From positions 232,694-296,693 of the forward strand of contig QWOQ01000007.1 of the NCBI GenBank assembly GCA_003669585.1: a stretch of DNA of 64,000 nt, in the 5' to 3' direction. A program made the translations under genes and the position numbers. The DNA comes from Planctomycetota bacterium. Lineage in GTDB: Bacteria > Planctomycetota > Planctomycetia > Pirellulales > UBA1268. Below, piece after piece: positions 45,632-54,798 of this stretch (position 1 is its first letter; the number at the start of each line of letters is the position of its first letter). The notes under the pieces are model-generated. The model saw only the letters and a program-made list of their open reading frames with translations. It ran no database searches and was not told where the DNA came from.

Positions 45632-46576
45632 TTGCACGTGCACCTCAATCAGTCGGCATCCACACTTCTAGAAACGTCCTTTGCCGACTTACCATCGCTC
45701 GAATGCCGGCAGATCGACCTCCCGAGCGGGTCACGATTAATCGACTGCGGCGTCACTGTCACTGGCTCGCACGAAGCCGGCTTGCGAATGGCAAGAGTGG
45801 CCATGGCTGGCTTGGGAACGGTGACCCTGGAACCCCCAAACGACTCCTGTGAATGGGCAATGGTCCACGTCTCGAGCGAACACCCAGTGGCCGCATGTTT
45901 GGCAAGTCAATACGCAGGGTGGAAAGTAACGCGTGGAAAATATTTTGCGATGGGGTCGGGGCCTATGCGAGCCGCAATCGGTCGAGAGGATCTTTTTGAT
46001 CGTATCGGAATGCGAGAGCAGACGGATGTCGCAATAGGTCTGCTTGAATGTTCAAAACTTCCAACCGACGAAGTTTGCTGCGATCTCGCAACTGCCGCTG
46101 GTGTTGTGCCATCACAACTGCGTCTGCTTGTCGCTCGCACCGCCAGCGAGGCTGGTACGTTGCAAGTCATCGCGCGATCTCTCGAAACGGCGCTTCATAA
46201 ACTCGACACATTACACTTTGATTTATCGAGAGTTCTTCGGGGAAGTGGAGCGGCACCGCTGGCACCCGTGCCGAATGACGATCTCGTGGCCATCGGTCGC
46301 ACCAATGACAGCATTCTGTACGGCGGGCGAGTGCGTCTCGATGTGACCGGCGATGATGCGAGCCTGCTCGCTGTTGGACCATACGTCAGCAGCGCAGCTT
46401 CCCCCGATTTTGGAAGTCTATTTCTTGATCTCTTTCAGCGAGCGGGGGGAGATTTTTACAAAATGGATCCGGCAATTTTTGCACCAGCTGTTATTGAATT
46501 TTTGAATTGCGACACTGGCACTCTGCACGTTTTCGGTCAGCAGCGGGATGATGTTGTGCGTCATTCTTTTCTCTAG
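45632..46576 (+). CDS. mch: Methenyltetrahydromethanopterin cyclohydrolase
   Basis: Enzyme of the H4MPT-linked C1 pathway that interconverts methenyl-H4MPT and formyl-H4MPT. It is 314 residues, normal for Mch. The start is a TTG at 45632 or the GTG at 45638; no ATG fits. Family segments are LIDCGVTVTGSHEAGLRMARV, GKYFAMGSGPMRA, VARTASEAGTLQVIARSLETA, VPNDDLVAIGRTNDSILYGG and DFYKMDPAIFAPA. The RimK-like gene follows 68 bases later on the same strand. Partners of the pathway in this window are fae and mtd at 53838-55371. Confidence 0.94.
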   Translation: MHVHLNQSASTLLETSFADLPSLECRQIDLPSGSRLIDCGVTVTGSHEAGLRMARVAMAGLGTVTLEPPNDSCEWAMVHVSSEHPVAACLASQYAGWKVTRGKYFAMGSGPMRAAIGREDLFDRIGMREQTDVAIGLLECSKLPTDEVCCDLATAAGVVPSQLRLLVARTASEAGTLQVIARSLETALHKLDTLHFDLSRVLRGSGAAPLAPVPNDDLVAIGRTNDSILYGGRVRLDVTGDDASLLAVGPYVSSAASPDFGSLFLDLFQRAGGDFYKMDPAIFAPAVIEFLNCDTGTLHVFGQQRDDVVRHSFL

Positions 46577-46644
46577 AAAAAACAGCCTTTTGACTTCTTG
46601 ATGCGTCGCACGACGACTCGGAATCGACTCGAGAACGAACATTC

Positions 46645-47547
46645 ATGAACCCTCGTCAGCCCATGCGAATTGTCATCCTTGGAGAATCCTCCGGATGGCA
46701 CGTTCGCGATCTAGGGCGATCCGCATCTGCCAAAGGTCACCATGTAAGTCTTGTTTCATGGTCAAGCCTCATGGCAGAAGTTTCGCAGGCAGGATTGCAC
46801 GCAGGCCCTGATTCTCTCGAGGTTGCACAAGCAATCGTGGTGCGGTCAATGCCTTCAGGAACGCTTGAAGAGGTTATTTTTCGGATGGATCTTCTTGGAC
46901 ATCTTGCCCAGCGTGGCCAGATAGTGGTGAACTCTCCACGAGGACTTGAAATTGCAATCGACAAATATTTGTCACTGTTGCGACTGCATCATGAAGGCCT
47001 GCTCATTCCACGTACCCTCGTGGCCCAAGATTCGGATTCAATCCGCTCTGCATGGAATCAATTACAAGGAGATGCCGTCTTCAAACCACTGTTTGGTTCC
47101 TGTGGTCGGGGCATTGAACGAATTGAGAGCATTCAGTCGCTGAACACTTTTCTTGAGGGTAGCGAACGACGGGGCGTGGCCTATCTTCAAGAGTTTGTTC
47201 CTCATCATGGCTGGGACGTCAGACTTCTGGTGATCGGATCGCGCGTCGTGGCGATGCGTCGAATTTCAGATCATGACTGGCGAACCAATGTCGCGCGGGG
47301 AGCACGAGCAGAACCTTTCGATCCACCAATCGAATGGATAGAAATTGCGCTCCGGGCGGCAAAGGCCTGCAACACTGAGATTGCGGGAGTTGATTTGCTG
47401 CCGGCCAAGGATGGTCGTGTTTTGGTTTTAGAAGTGAATGCCGTGCCTGGATGGAGAGCATTGGCCAAAGCATGCAACCTCGACATTGCGGCCGAGGTGG
47501 TGAACTATATTGAAGATCGAGCGACAAGCGTTCAAAACGAGCACTGA
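46645..47547 (+). CDS. RimK-like ATP-grasp ligase (H4MPT-linked)
   Basis: A 300-residue ATP-grasp enzyme of the RimK/MptN type. The N-terminal domain is MRIVILGESSGWHVRDLGRS, the ATP-grasp core has DAVFKPLFGSCGRGIERIES and YLQEFVPHHGWDVRLLVIG, and the metal site is near the end (EIAGVDLLPAKDGRVLVLEV then NAVPGW). Relatives add glutamate to ribosomal protein S6, F420 or tetrahydrosarcinapterin. Immediately downstream of mch, addition of an acidic side chain to the methanopterin cofactor is the most likely role, by inference. Some H4MPT clusters of methylotrophs also carry an unassigned RimK-like gene. Confidence 0.87.
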   Translation: MNPRQPMRIVILGESSGWHVRDLGRSASAKGHHVSLVSWSSLMAEVSQAGLHAGPDSLEVAQAIVVRSMPSGTLEEVIFRMDLLGHLAQRGQIVVNSPRGLEIAIDKYLSLLRLHHEGLLIPRTLVAQDSDSIRSAWNQLQGDAVFKPLFGSCGRGIERIESIQSLNTFLEGSERRGVAYLQEFVPHHGWDVRLLVIGSRVVAMRRISDHDWRTNVARGARAEPFDPPIEWIEIALRAAKACNTEIAGVDLLPAKDGRVLVLEVNAVPGWRALAKACNLDIAAEVVNYIEDRATSVQNEH

Positions 47548-47902
47548 GCCAAAGCACCTCTTGCTTACGTGCTCCCGTGTCACTCTAGGGGGTTTCGTTC
47601 TTCAAAGCCCACTGCGACATTCGCTACAGACAGGACAGTTAGAAAAAGAGAAACGGCCGAGCTGCCTCTTTTTTGCGCACTCTCGTCGATGCCCCTAAAC
47701 AAGGCAGTCGTGCCTAGAAATGTGACTTCGAGTTGCGTTGTTGCGTAAGTCGTTTGATGGCAGTGCTTTCATGAAAGCATTTGACTTCATTGACAGCATG
47801 CTGGCGTGCTCAGAAGTTTTTGATCGACGATGGGCCATCGATCAAGACAGGGGCGCAGCGAACGGCAGATCACAACGGCCCTTGGCAGCCAGGAACCTTT
47901 TG
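47548..47902. other. Intergenic region upstream of the RHH gene
   Basis: About 355 bases. The frame of the next gene is open back to 47738 but lacks conserved features there. No repeat, RNA or operator was recognised. Confidence 0.35.
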
Positions 47903-48349
47903 ATGACGACCAAGACCAACAGCGCAACAACGATTCTCGAAGTTGTCGAACGCCTCTACGCGATGGATCCCGAATGGGTGGTCTTCTTTCGGGAAGTGCT
48001 TGGTGTGGATGGAATTGTTCGTCGCACCTTTCGAGACTCTCAGTCGCTGGTGCGATTTGAATGCTCGCCTGAATATGCAAGAATCCGCGAAATGCTTGAC
48101 GATCTTCGATCGCGGCAAAAAGAACGCCCCTCAGAACGGGAAACCTTGCGGGTCGTGACTGTTCGCATGCCTCGCACATTGCACGAAACGCTTCGAGCAG
48201 AAGCCGAACAGTTGCGGGTCAGCATCAACTCGCTTTGCATTTCAAAACTGATTAAATTACTCGACGACGAGGAACAAAAAGAGCTTGTCGACGGCAGACA
48301 GCGTGAACCTGTGGAAGTGGGTGGGGATCGGACCGGAGCGGACCTGTAA
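47903..48349 (+). CDS. Hypothetical protein with ribbon-helix-helix-like C-terminus
   Basis: A 148-residue protein from the ATG at 47903 (CAGGA eight bases upstream). The first half is helical and of unknown type (LEVVERLYAMDPEWVVFFRE, SPEYARIREMLDDLRSRQK). The second half reads VVTVRMPRTLHETLRAEAEQ then LRVSINSLCISKLIKLL, which has the strand-helix-helix pattern of Arc/CopG/HicB-type DNA-binding or antitoxin proteins. No toxin gene is adjacent. The last codons (about 48333-48349) overlap the 3' end of the RNase P RNA gene on the other strand, so the final residues GGDRTGADL are dictated partly by the RNA's P1 helix. Confidence 0.75.
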   Translation: MTTKTNSATTILEVVERLYAMDPEWVVFFREVLGVDGIVRRTFRDSQSLVRFECSPEYARIREMLDDLRSRQKERPSERETLRVVTVRMPRTLHETLRAEAEQLRVSINSLCISKLIKLLDDEEQKELVDGRQREPVEVGGDRTGADL

Positions 48350-48771
48350 GCCGGGTTTTGTCCTCGCAGAGCCCTCGAAAGGACGTTGCGGGGGTGACCA
48401 TTTCTCTAGGATGACAGTTGCCTGTCACCTCCAGCAGCCGACCCGGAAGGCGGGAGCGGAGCGAGCAACTCCGCGCCGATCCCCGAAGGGTCGAACTTCT
48501 TCCTGCTTGGCCTTGCTCCCAGTGGGGTTTACCGAGCCAGATCGGTCACCCGACCTGCTGGTGAGCTCTTACCTCACCGTTTCACCCTTACCTTCAAAGC
48601 GAACTTTGAAGGCGGTTTCTTTTCTGTGGCACTTTCCCTGACCTCACGGCCGGTGGGCGTTACCCACCACTGCGCCCTGTGGAGCCCGGACTTTCCTCCC
48701 GTCGATTCTGCGGGGTCTCCCAGAAGGGATATTCACACAAAATCGACCGGCGATCACCCGGTCCGCTCCGG
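48333..48771 (-). ncRNA. rnpB: RNase P RNA (bacterial type A)
   Basis: Catalytic RNA of RNase P, about 439 nt on the minus strand. Read 5' to 3', conserved core elements appear in order: GAGGAAAGTCCGGGCTCC, CAGGGCGCAGTGG with GGGTAACGCCC, AGGGTGAAACGGTGAGGTAAGAGC for the central core, GGTAAACCCCACTGGGAGCAAG, and at the 3' end ACAAAACCCGGCTTACAGGTC. The P1 helix pairs CCGGAGCGGACC (48760-48771) with GGTCCGCTCCGG (48333-48344) perfectly over 12 bases. Ends are set by this helix and may be off by a few bases. Its protein partner is encoded as rnpA-yidD at 38991-39779. Confidence 0.95.
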
Positions 48772-48948
48772 ACCAATCCCGTTACCACTTTATCCAGCTT
48801 GGCGGCCCGGTCTATACACCTCGTCTTCAGAGCGACCCTACAAGGATTCTTTCCATCGATTCCCATCAAATTTGGTGTTTAGAATACGATTTCCGAAGAG
48901 CGTAAAGATTCTCTGGAGAAACGCCTCCTTCCACCCTTTCAGAGCGTT

Positions 48949-48970
48949 TCTTATCGTGGATACGATAAGA
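48949..48970. promoter_or_regulatory. Perfect 9-bp palindrome between rnpB and the FHA gene
   Basis: TCTTATCGT-GGAT-ACGATAAGA, nine pairs around a 4-base centre. It lies about 180 bases upstream of rnpB and about 85 upstream of the FHA gene, which diverge. It may be an operator or a transcript hairpin; no T-run follows on either strand. Confidence 0.45.
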
Positions 48971-49054
48971 CTGGCGAAGAGGATGGGTGTTTTCCTCTCA
49001 ACGCTGGTGAAACTTTGTGAACGGAACAACTCGATCGCGTGAGGAGTATCTTCG

Positions 49055-49459
49055 ATGTACGGTGAAATGCATCCGTGTGCTGGCGGCGACCCCATCCCAC
49101 TCTTAAAACCCTCGATCGTCGTGGGTCGAAGAGAAAACTGCGATGTCGTTCTCAGATTTTCAAACATTTCTGGAGCACACTGCGAGTTGACGTTGATTGA
49201 TGGATTTTGGTTTGTAAAAGATCTCTCGAGTAGTAACGGCGTAAAGGTTAACGGTCTTAGAGTCATTGAACAGCGGGTCGATCCTGGGGATACGCTCTCT
49301 GTAGGCAAACACGACTACCAGATGATGTACGACCCATCACAACTTGGATCGATGCTTGGTCCGGGCGGAGCCATAGAACCAAAGCCGGATATGTTTTCCC
49401 GCTCGCTTCTGGATCGTGCAGGCCTCGAATCAAAACATACTAAAAAGGATTCGCGTTGA
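49055..49459 (+). CDS. FHA domain protein
   Basis: A 134-residue protein that is almost entirely one forkhead-associated domain, which binds phosphothreonine peptides. The conserved set is present: IVVGRRENCDVVL (Gly-Arg), FSNISGAHCELTLIDG (Ser and His), and LSSSNGVKVNGLRV (Asn-Gly). A short polar tail follows. No kinase gene adjoins it, so its partner is unknown; planctomycetes encode many Ser/Thr kinases. The next gene, rsgA, starts about 180 bases downstream on the same strand. Confidence 0.9.
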   Translation: MYGEMHPCAGGDPIPLLKPSIVVGRRENCDVVLRFSNISGAHCELTLIDGFWFVKDLSSSNGVKVNGLRVIEQRVDPGDTLSVGKHDYQMMYDPSQLGSMLGPGGAIEPKPDMFSRSLLDRAGLESKHTKKDSR

Positions 49460-49639
49460 TATCCTCGATCTGGTCCATCTCTCATGAGAAATTGCCCCCT
49501 GCGCTTCGATCGCACTCCTTCGTATTGGCTCGTCGAGAGATTCAAACACCCAAACACTGTCTGGAGATCTCTTGCATTCATAGACACACAATAGCTTTCC
49601 GAAACAGTTTTTGTGACGCAACACTGGAAAATTGAGCCG

Positions 49640-50776
49640 ATGAAAAAACCTCGCAAAGAGCGCGTTGAACTGAAAAAAAATCGTTCTTCGCGGCGACGGC
49701 AAGGGGATTTTACGAGGCGTCTCTCAGCACATCCTGAACAGGCAGGAGATCTTGTGGCTTCGGAAAGAATCTCCGGCAAGGGAGACCTCACCCGAAAACG
49801 CACCGTTCTTATCCAGAATTCAACGAATGATTCAGCCGATGGCCTGACTGTCGAACCAATGTCAAGCGGGGCATGGCGAGGTCACGTACTGGAGGTCTTT
49901 GGTCTGGAAAGTCTCGTTCAGTCTCCCGACGGATCGCTTGTTCGATGCACTCTTCGGCAGGTTCTTCGAAAAATGTTGACTCGCCAACGGCATGTACTTG
50001 CCGCAGGCGACTGGGTGCGCGTGCTCGGAAACAAGAGCGAGGGAACCATTGAGAGCATCGAACCGCGTATTCGCTCGCTCTGTCGATCAAGTCGTGGTCG
50101 ACGTCATGTGATTGTTGCCAACGTTGATCAGGTCGTGCTGGTGGCAAGCGCGAGGGAACCGACTCTCAAGCCAGGGCTTTTGGACCGACTCCTCGTTGCC
50201 GCAGAATCCAATGGCATTCGACCGATTCTCTGCATCAACAAGATTGATTTAGTCGAACCTGCATCTCTTATCCCGCTGGCTGGCGTGTATGCACGCATGG
50301 GCTATCCGGTGATTCTTTGCTCAATTCCATCGGGTCAAGGACTCGAGCGACTGCGATATGAAATGAAAGGATGCACGACCGCCATGATCGGGCAAAGTGG
50401 CGTCGGAAAATCGTCGATTCTCAATGCGCTTGATCCAACGCTCCGTCTTCCGATCGCAACAGTGAGTCGAGACAATAACAAAGGACGGCATACCACAACA
50501 ACGGCCAAGCTTCTGCCACTCTCATCAGGTGGATGGTATATCGACACTCCCGGCGTTCGGCAGTTTCAACCTTGGGAAATAGTTCCGGCCGAAGTTCACT
50601 CTGCATTCCGAGACATTCGCCCACTGGCAAACCTTTGTCGATTTCCTAACTGCACCCACTCCCACGAAGTTGACTGCGCTGTCAAAAATGCTGTGGCTGA
50701 CGGTCTTCTTGATACACGGCGTTGGGAAAGTTGCTGTCACCTTTCCACACCTGTGACAACTTATGACGTTTCATAA
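49640..50776 (+). CDS. rsgA: Ribosome small subunit-dependent GTPase RsgA
   Basis: Circularly permuted GTPase of about 378 residues that assists late 30S maturation. The ATG at 49640 is chosen; a GTG at 49613 is possible. A basic N-terminal tail (KKPRKERVELKKNRSSRRRQ) is followed by an OB-fold. GTPase motifs come in permuted order: G4 CINKIDLVEP, then G1 GQSGVGKSSILNAL (about residue 251) and G3 DTPGVRQF. The C-terminal zinc site is CRFPNCTHSHEVDCAV. The N-terminal tail is longer than usual. hflX follows 27 bases later on the same strand. Confidence 0.95.
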   Translation: MKKPRKERVELKKNRSSRRRQGDFTRRLSAHPEQAGDLVASERISGKGDLTRKRTVLIQNSTNDSADGLTVEPMSSGAWRGHVLEVFGLESLVQSPDGSLVRCTLRQVLRKMLTRQRHVLAAGDWVRVLGNKSEGTIESIEPRIRSLCRSSRGRRHVIVANVDQVVLVASAREPTLKPGLLDRLLVAAESNGIRPILCINKIDLVEPASLIPLAGVYARMGYPVILCSIPSGQGLERLRYEMKGCTTAMIGQSGVGKSSILNALDPTLRLPIATVSRDNNKGRHTTTTAKLLPLSSGGWYIDTPGVRQFQPWEIVPAEVHSAFRDIRPLANLCRFPNCTHSHEVDCAVKNAVADGLLDTRRWESCCHLSTPVTTYDVS

Positions 50777-50803
50777 CACCCCCGTGCGTCTTGTCTTATA
50801 CTC

Positions 50804-52267
50804 ATGACGCGAATAATTTCTTTTCGTTTGAAAAAAGTTTATTATCCTCCTGTGACTGAACATCTACGCTCCACTGCTGTCGAACGTGAACGGGCCATCC
50901 TCGTGGGTGTTCTGCTTGAAGAGCCTGCCGATCAGGACCATCCACTGGCCGAACTGATCGGACTGGCGACCACGGCAGGATCGATCATCTGCAGTGAAAT
51001 TACACAGCGCCGCGAAAGCCCCGATCAGAAAACGTACCTCGGCAAGGGAAAGTTGATTGCGGTTCAACAACTTGTTGCTCGTCACGATGCGGATGTCGTT
51101 CTTTTTGACAACGATCTCACTCCAGCACAGACCCGCAATCTTGAGCAAGCCCTCGGAGTGAAGGTGCTTGATCGATCCGAAGTCATTCTCGATATCTTTG
51201 CCGCTCGAGCAAAAACTCATGAGGCTCGATTGGCGGTAGAACTAGCTCAGCTTGAGTACTCCCTTCCAAGACTAAAACGAATGTGGACTCATCTCTCTCG
51301 CCTGAAGATGGGAATTGGCATGCGTGGTCCAGGCGAGAAACAGTTAGAAGTCGATCGTCGGTTAGTTGAAAAGAGGATTTACGATCTACGTCAACTGTTG
51401 GCGACTATTCACGGCCGCAAAGAACGCGAAGTCAGCGCGCGCAGCGAACAGTTGACCGTTTCCTTAATCGGGTACACCAATGCTGGGAAGAGCACACTGC
51501 TCAACCTCCTTACGGGATCTGACGAACTTGTTGAAGACAAACTCTTTGCCACGCTTGACACGCGCACGCGCCGATGGCGTGTGCCCGGATGCGGATGGGT
51601 GCTGCTCAGCGACACCGTCGGTTTCATTCGCGATCTTCCCCATCATTTGATCGCGAGTTTCAAGGCCACGCTTGAAGAGACGCGGCGAGCAGATCTCTTG
51701 ATCCATGTGGCTGATGCGTCTAGTCGACTTCTTGACTCGCAGGTGTGTGCGGTGCGAAAAGTTCTGGCCGATCTTGGCATCGCAGATAAAGAGACACTCC
51801 TTGTGCTCAATAAACTCGATGCAGTCGAGCAACGATCGGATCGGGAACAGATTCTCTCTCGCTATCCTCATGCCATTGGTATTTCCGCTCGAACCCATAC
51901 GGGAATCGCAGAACTCATCTCGGCAACCCGACAAGCTCTTTCTTATAGCTTTTGCGACGTTTCCATTCGCACCGATGCTTCGAACGGTCGGCTGCTCGCA
52001 TTCTTAGCTGCCACAGGCAATGTGCTGTCTCGACAATTCACCGAGTCGAGCGTTGTCCTCCACTGCAAGCTTTCGCGGGCAATGCTCGGTCGAATTCCAC
52101 CAGGAGAGGCGACCATTGTTCCTTCTTTAAAAAGTCACTCGATCACCGACGAGTCAAGGCTTATGAGTCCACGTTTTTATGATGCCCAGACGGCTGATTA
52201 TGATGGTCTTCGTCAGCCGAATGCGACTCACTTTTTTGACACAGAAAACGATCATGAGCGACCGTAA
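50804..52267 (+). CDS. hflX: Ribosome-associated GTPase HflX
   Basis: A 487-residue GTPase that splits or rescues stalled ribosomes under stress. The N-terminal HflX domain has RERAILVGVLLE, TYLGKGKLIAVQQL and LFDNDLTPAQTRNLEQALGV; the central helices have RLKRMWTHLSRL and RGPGEKQLEVDRR. The G domain has SLIGYTNAGKSTLLNLL (P-loop at about 223), DTRTRRWRVPG, DTVGFIRDLPHHLIASFKAT and LNKLDAVEQ. The C-terminal 100 residues are the usual variable domain. The start is the ATG at 50804; a later start cannot be ruled out. The 3' end overlaps the SDR gene by 14 bases. Confidence 0.95.
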   Translation: MTRIISFRLKKVYYPPVTEHLRSTAVERERAILVGVLLEEPADQDHPLAELIGLATTAGSIICSEITQRRESPDQKTYLGKGKLIAVQQLVARHDADVVLFDNDLTPAQTRNLEQALGVKVLDRSEVILDIFAARAKTHEARLAVELAQLEYSLPRLKRMWTHLSRLKMGIGMRGPGEKQLEVDRRLVEKRIYDLRQLLATIHGRKEREVSARSEQLTVSLIGYTNAGKSTLLNLLTGSDELVEDKLFATLDTRTRRWRVPGCGWVLLSDTVGFIRDLPHHLIASFKATLEETRRADLLIHVADASSRLLDSQVCAVRKVLADLGIADKETLLVLNKLDAVEQRSDREQILSRYPHAIGISARTHTGIAELISATRQALSYSFCDVSIRTDASNGRLLAFLAATGNVLSRQFTESSVVLHCKLSRAMLGRIPPGEATIVPSLKSHSITDESRLMSPRFYDAQTADYDGLRQPNATHFFDTENDHERP

Positions 52268-53033
52268 CATCAAAGGAATTCGTGCGCTCGTCACAGGAGC
52301 GACCTCTGGAATTGGAAAAGCAATCGCCCAAGCGATTGCGCAGCGTGGCGGAAATGTTCTTGCAACCGCTCGCCGCAGTGAACGACTGATTGAACTCGCA
52401 GCATCCTCCGACGGTCGAATTCAATGGGAGGCTGGCGATCAAACTGACGCAACATTTCGCGAACATCTGATTGCATCGCTCAACACGCGTCTCGGCGGCC
52501 TTGATCTCCTTGTTCTTGCAGCCGGAGTCGGAGGGATTGGTCGCTTTGAAACATCTCCCAAGGAATCGCTTGAGAGCATGCTTGCGATTGATCTTGTGGC
52601 TCCGGCAGAATTAGCCCGAAATGCGATTGCAACGCTGCGCGTTGGCAATCGCCCAGGGATCGTTTTTATTGGATCGATCCTCGGATACCAAGGGTTCCCA
52701 TTGCACGCAGAGTACTGCGCCGCGAAATTTGCGCTGCGTGGACTGGCAAACTCGATTCGATTGGAACTTCAGGAGGATTCCATTGACGTCATGCTCGTCA
52801 GCCCCGGCCCAACGCAATCCGAGTTCTGGAATCGGCTGCTTCATGGGTCGAGACCTCACTGGTCTCGCGGACTTCCAATGGAAGCGTCACAGGTTGCCGA
52901 AGCCGTTCTGCGGGGCCTTGTAAAAGGTCAGCGGGAAGTCATTCCTGGATTTTCCAATCGATGGTTTGTGCGAGCGTCTATCCTCTTTCCAAGACTCCTC
53001 GATCGTTTTATTCAGAAAGTATCACAATCCTGA
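52254..53033 (+). CDS. Short-chain dehydrogenase/reductase
   Basis: Classical SDR of about 259 residues. The ATG at 52254 lies within the end of hflX and precedes the cofactor motif ALVTGATSGIGKAIAQ (TGxxxGIG at about 14-20); an upstream start in the same frame would overlap more. The active site is complete: the Ser of FIGSILGYQG, Tyr154 and Lys158 in AEYCAAKFALRGLANSIRLEL, and VSPGPTQSEFW. The C-terminus carries EVIPGFSNRWFVRASILFPR, typical of SDR members that may associate with membranes. An NADP preference is suggested by the Arg pair in ATARRSERL. The substrate is unknown. Confidence 0.92.
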   Translation: MSDRNIKGIRALVTGATSGIGKAIAQAIAQRGGNVLATARRSERLIELAASSDGRIQWEAGDQTDATFREHLIASLNTRLGGLDLLVLAAGVGGIGRFETSPKESLESMLAIDLVAPAELARNAIATLRVGNRPGIVFIGSILGYQGFPLHAEYCAAKFALRGLANSIRLELQEDSIDVMLVSPGPTQSEFWNRLLHGSRPHWSRGLPMEASQVAEAVLRGLVKGQREVIPGFSNRWFVRASILFPRLLDRFIQKVSQS

Positions 53034-53216
53034 CACGATTCATTCGGTGCGTGCAACTTTCGTACATTTGCATATGCAACACTTAAGAGGCTTTTTGATT
53101 TCGTCACGAAGACCTCTTGCAAACCAAAAAACAATTATCACAACCATACTTCCATAAGAAAATGTTCAAATCGTATTCCACGTGAATGAATCGATTGATG
53201 AAAGACTGTGCAAGCT

Positions 53217-53813
53217 ATGAACCCAAGCAACTTACCGTTATCAGAATCAACAACGAGCGATCGAAGATTCCGAGTTGCTCTCTCATGCCCGATGTGCAAC
53301 TCCACAATCGCAGTTGAATCACGATTGGCGGGAAGGGGCGCCGTGTGTCCGATTTGTACAGAACATTTTACCGTTCCACTTGCCGCAGAGAAACACATTA
53401 AGAAGTCTCGCGGCACATCGGTGCCTCAAAACAATGTAGGACCAACCACTCACCAATCGCCCAGAGCCCCTGCAACGAGCCAAGAGGATGGTGCGGTCAA
53501 CACCACGCACTCGGATTTCTCTTCACCGACAACGCCACCCACACCACGAGTCTCCGTGCCGCCAGGCGATCAATTTTCTGATGTTTTTCAAGAACAAAAC
53601 AGCACCGCCCCGGAAGCCTCTTTGCACGCTGATACCATCTCTACAATTCGCGCAGTTCGCGACCATGTTCGCACGATTGGAACAGGTGAAAACAAAATCC
53701 AACTCCGTCGCCTCACGCCTCAAGAACTCCAAAACCGGCATACAAAGCACACGCTGATAACGCTGATTGTTGGCGTCACTCTTCTTTTAATTCTGATGAA
53801 TCTCATCATGTAG
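53217..53813 (+). CDS. Zinc-ribbon protein with C-terminal membrane anchor
   Basis: A protein of about 198 residues with no recognised enzyme domain (ATG at 53217, or GTG three codons earlier). Near the N-terminus are two CxxC pairs, SCPMCNSTIAVESRL and GAVCPICTEHFTV, forming a small zinc ribbon of the type common at the start of planctomycete membrane proteins. A long Pro/Ser/Thr-rich low-complexity region follows, then a short helical segment and a single C-terminal membrane helix (LITLIVGVTLLLILMNLIM). The layout suggests a cytoplasmic ribbon tethered to the membrane. It is convergent with the mtd gene, 24 bases away. Confidence 0.75.
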   Translation: MNPSNLPLSESTTSDRRFRVALSCPMCNSTIAVESRLAGRGAVCPICTEHFTVPLAAEKHIKKSRGTSVPQNNVGPTTHQSPRAPATSQEDGAVNTTHSDFSSPTTPPTPRVSVPPGDQFSDVFQEQNSTAPEASLHADTISTIRAVRDHVRTIGTGENKIQLRRLTPQELQNRHTKHTLITLIVGVTLLLILMNLIM

Positions 53814-53837
53814 CCGTCTACGGTGAGTGAGAACCTA

Positions 53838-54731
53838 TCAGGGATTCTGAGCGGCTTCGAGCTCCTCTCCAATACAAAGAATCTCTTCGGCATCAAGAAC
53901 CGCGTCGTTGGATTGGAAAAGCCGTTCGATGCTCGCTCGGTGAATTCGCATTTTTATTCCTCCAACGCCCATTGCGCCGTACGCGTATGCCGAGTCGAGC
54001 GAAGAAGCCTTGTTGAGGGGAGAAATTCCTTCGATTCCACTCGGTGGTACTGCGTTCAGGTCAACCATGACCACAGCGTTATGAGCCTGCTTTCGAATGC
54101 TCTCATTGAGAAGAACGACTCCCGCCGCACCGGCTGACACAATCATTCGAGCTTCGCGCACTGATTGCAGAAATTCTTGCCCGGCAATTCCTTCGAAAGA
54201 CATCTCGACAGGTCTGATATTCCCTGTACCAATCTCAGTCAGAATTGAATTGCAAACCATCTCGGCCCGAGACTTCTGTCGGGACACCAGATCCACGCTC
54301 GCACCGCGAATAGCAAGAAGCCGAGCGACCCGCTGACCGACAGGACCAGTTCCACCAAGCACAAGTGCTCGTTCGCCAAGAGGTTTTATATGACGCGACA
54401 TCGCTACCATCGCAGCAGAGGCGGTGGTGTTGCATCCCGAGGGATCAAAGAGAACAGACACCCGAACATTTCTAAAAAAAGTCGCTTTCACACGTTCAAA
54501 AACTGACTCAGCGAGTTTTACGTCCGAGCCGCCGATAAAGAGTGCCGTCGATGCGAGCGCAGAACCTCCTCGCGTAAACATCGCTCCGTGCACAAGAGGC
54601 ACAACGGAATCGGGCGTGACTGCACAATACCGCAGAACATGATTCACACCGGAATCAATTGCGACAATCGAGTCAAATACGCTCGGCTGGCGATCGCAGT
54701 CACACTGAACAAGTATGCGATCGATCGACAT
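53838..54731 (-). CDS. mtdB: Methylenetetrahydromethanopterin dehydrogenase (MtdB/MtdC type)
   Basis: About 297 residues from the ATG at 54731, where family similarity begins (MSIDRILVQCDCDRQPSVFD); the frame extends to 54794 without conserved content. It oxidises methylene-H4MPT to methenyl-H4MPT with NAD(P). The pterin region has IVAIDSGVNHVLRY and VHGAMFTRGGSALASTALFI; the nucleotide fold has LVLGGTGPVGQRVARLLAIRG and MIVSAGAAGVVLL; the C-terminus has AYAYGAMGVGGIKMRIHRA. MtdB and the planctomycete MtdC cannot be separated by eye, so the symbol is provisional. It lies downstream of fae on the same strand with a strong hairpin between them. Confidence 0.9.
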   Translation of the reverse strand: MSIDRILVQCDCDRQPSVFDSIVAIDSGVNHVLRYCAVTPDSVVPLVHGAMFTRGGSALASTALFIGGSDVKLAESVFERVKATFFRNVRVSVLFDPSGCNTTASAAMVAMSRHIKPLGERALVLGGTGPVGQRVARLLAIRGASVDLVSRQKSRAEMVCNSILTEIGTGNIRPVEMSFEGIAGQEFLQSVREARMIVSAGAAGVVLLNESIRKQAHNAVVMVDLNAVPPSGIEGISPLNKASSLDSAYAYGAMGVGGIKMRIHRASIERLFQSNDAVLDAEEILCIGEELEAAQNP

Positions 54732-54798
54732 ACACCACCCATGCGTCGAAGAGCTATTCCCGACTTTATCTATAAAACTTTTACAATATTCCAAACGC

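Noticed and set aside
48285-49042. Several open frames on both strands (for example 48285-48641, 48626-49042, 48838-49308)
   Set aside because: Most of this stretch is RNase P RNA and its upstream region; the frames have no family similarity.
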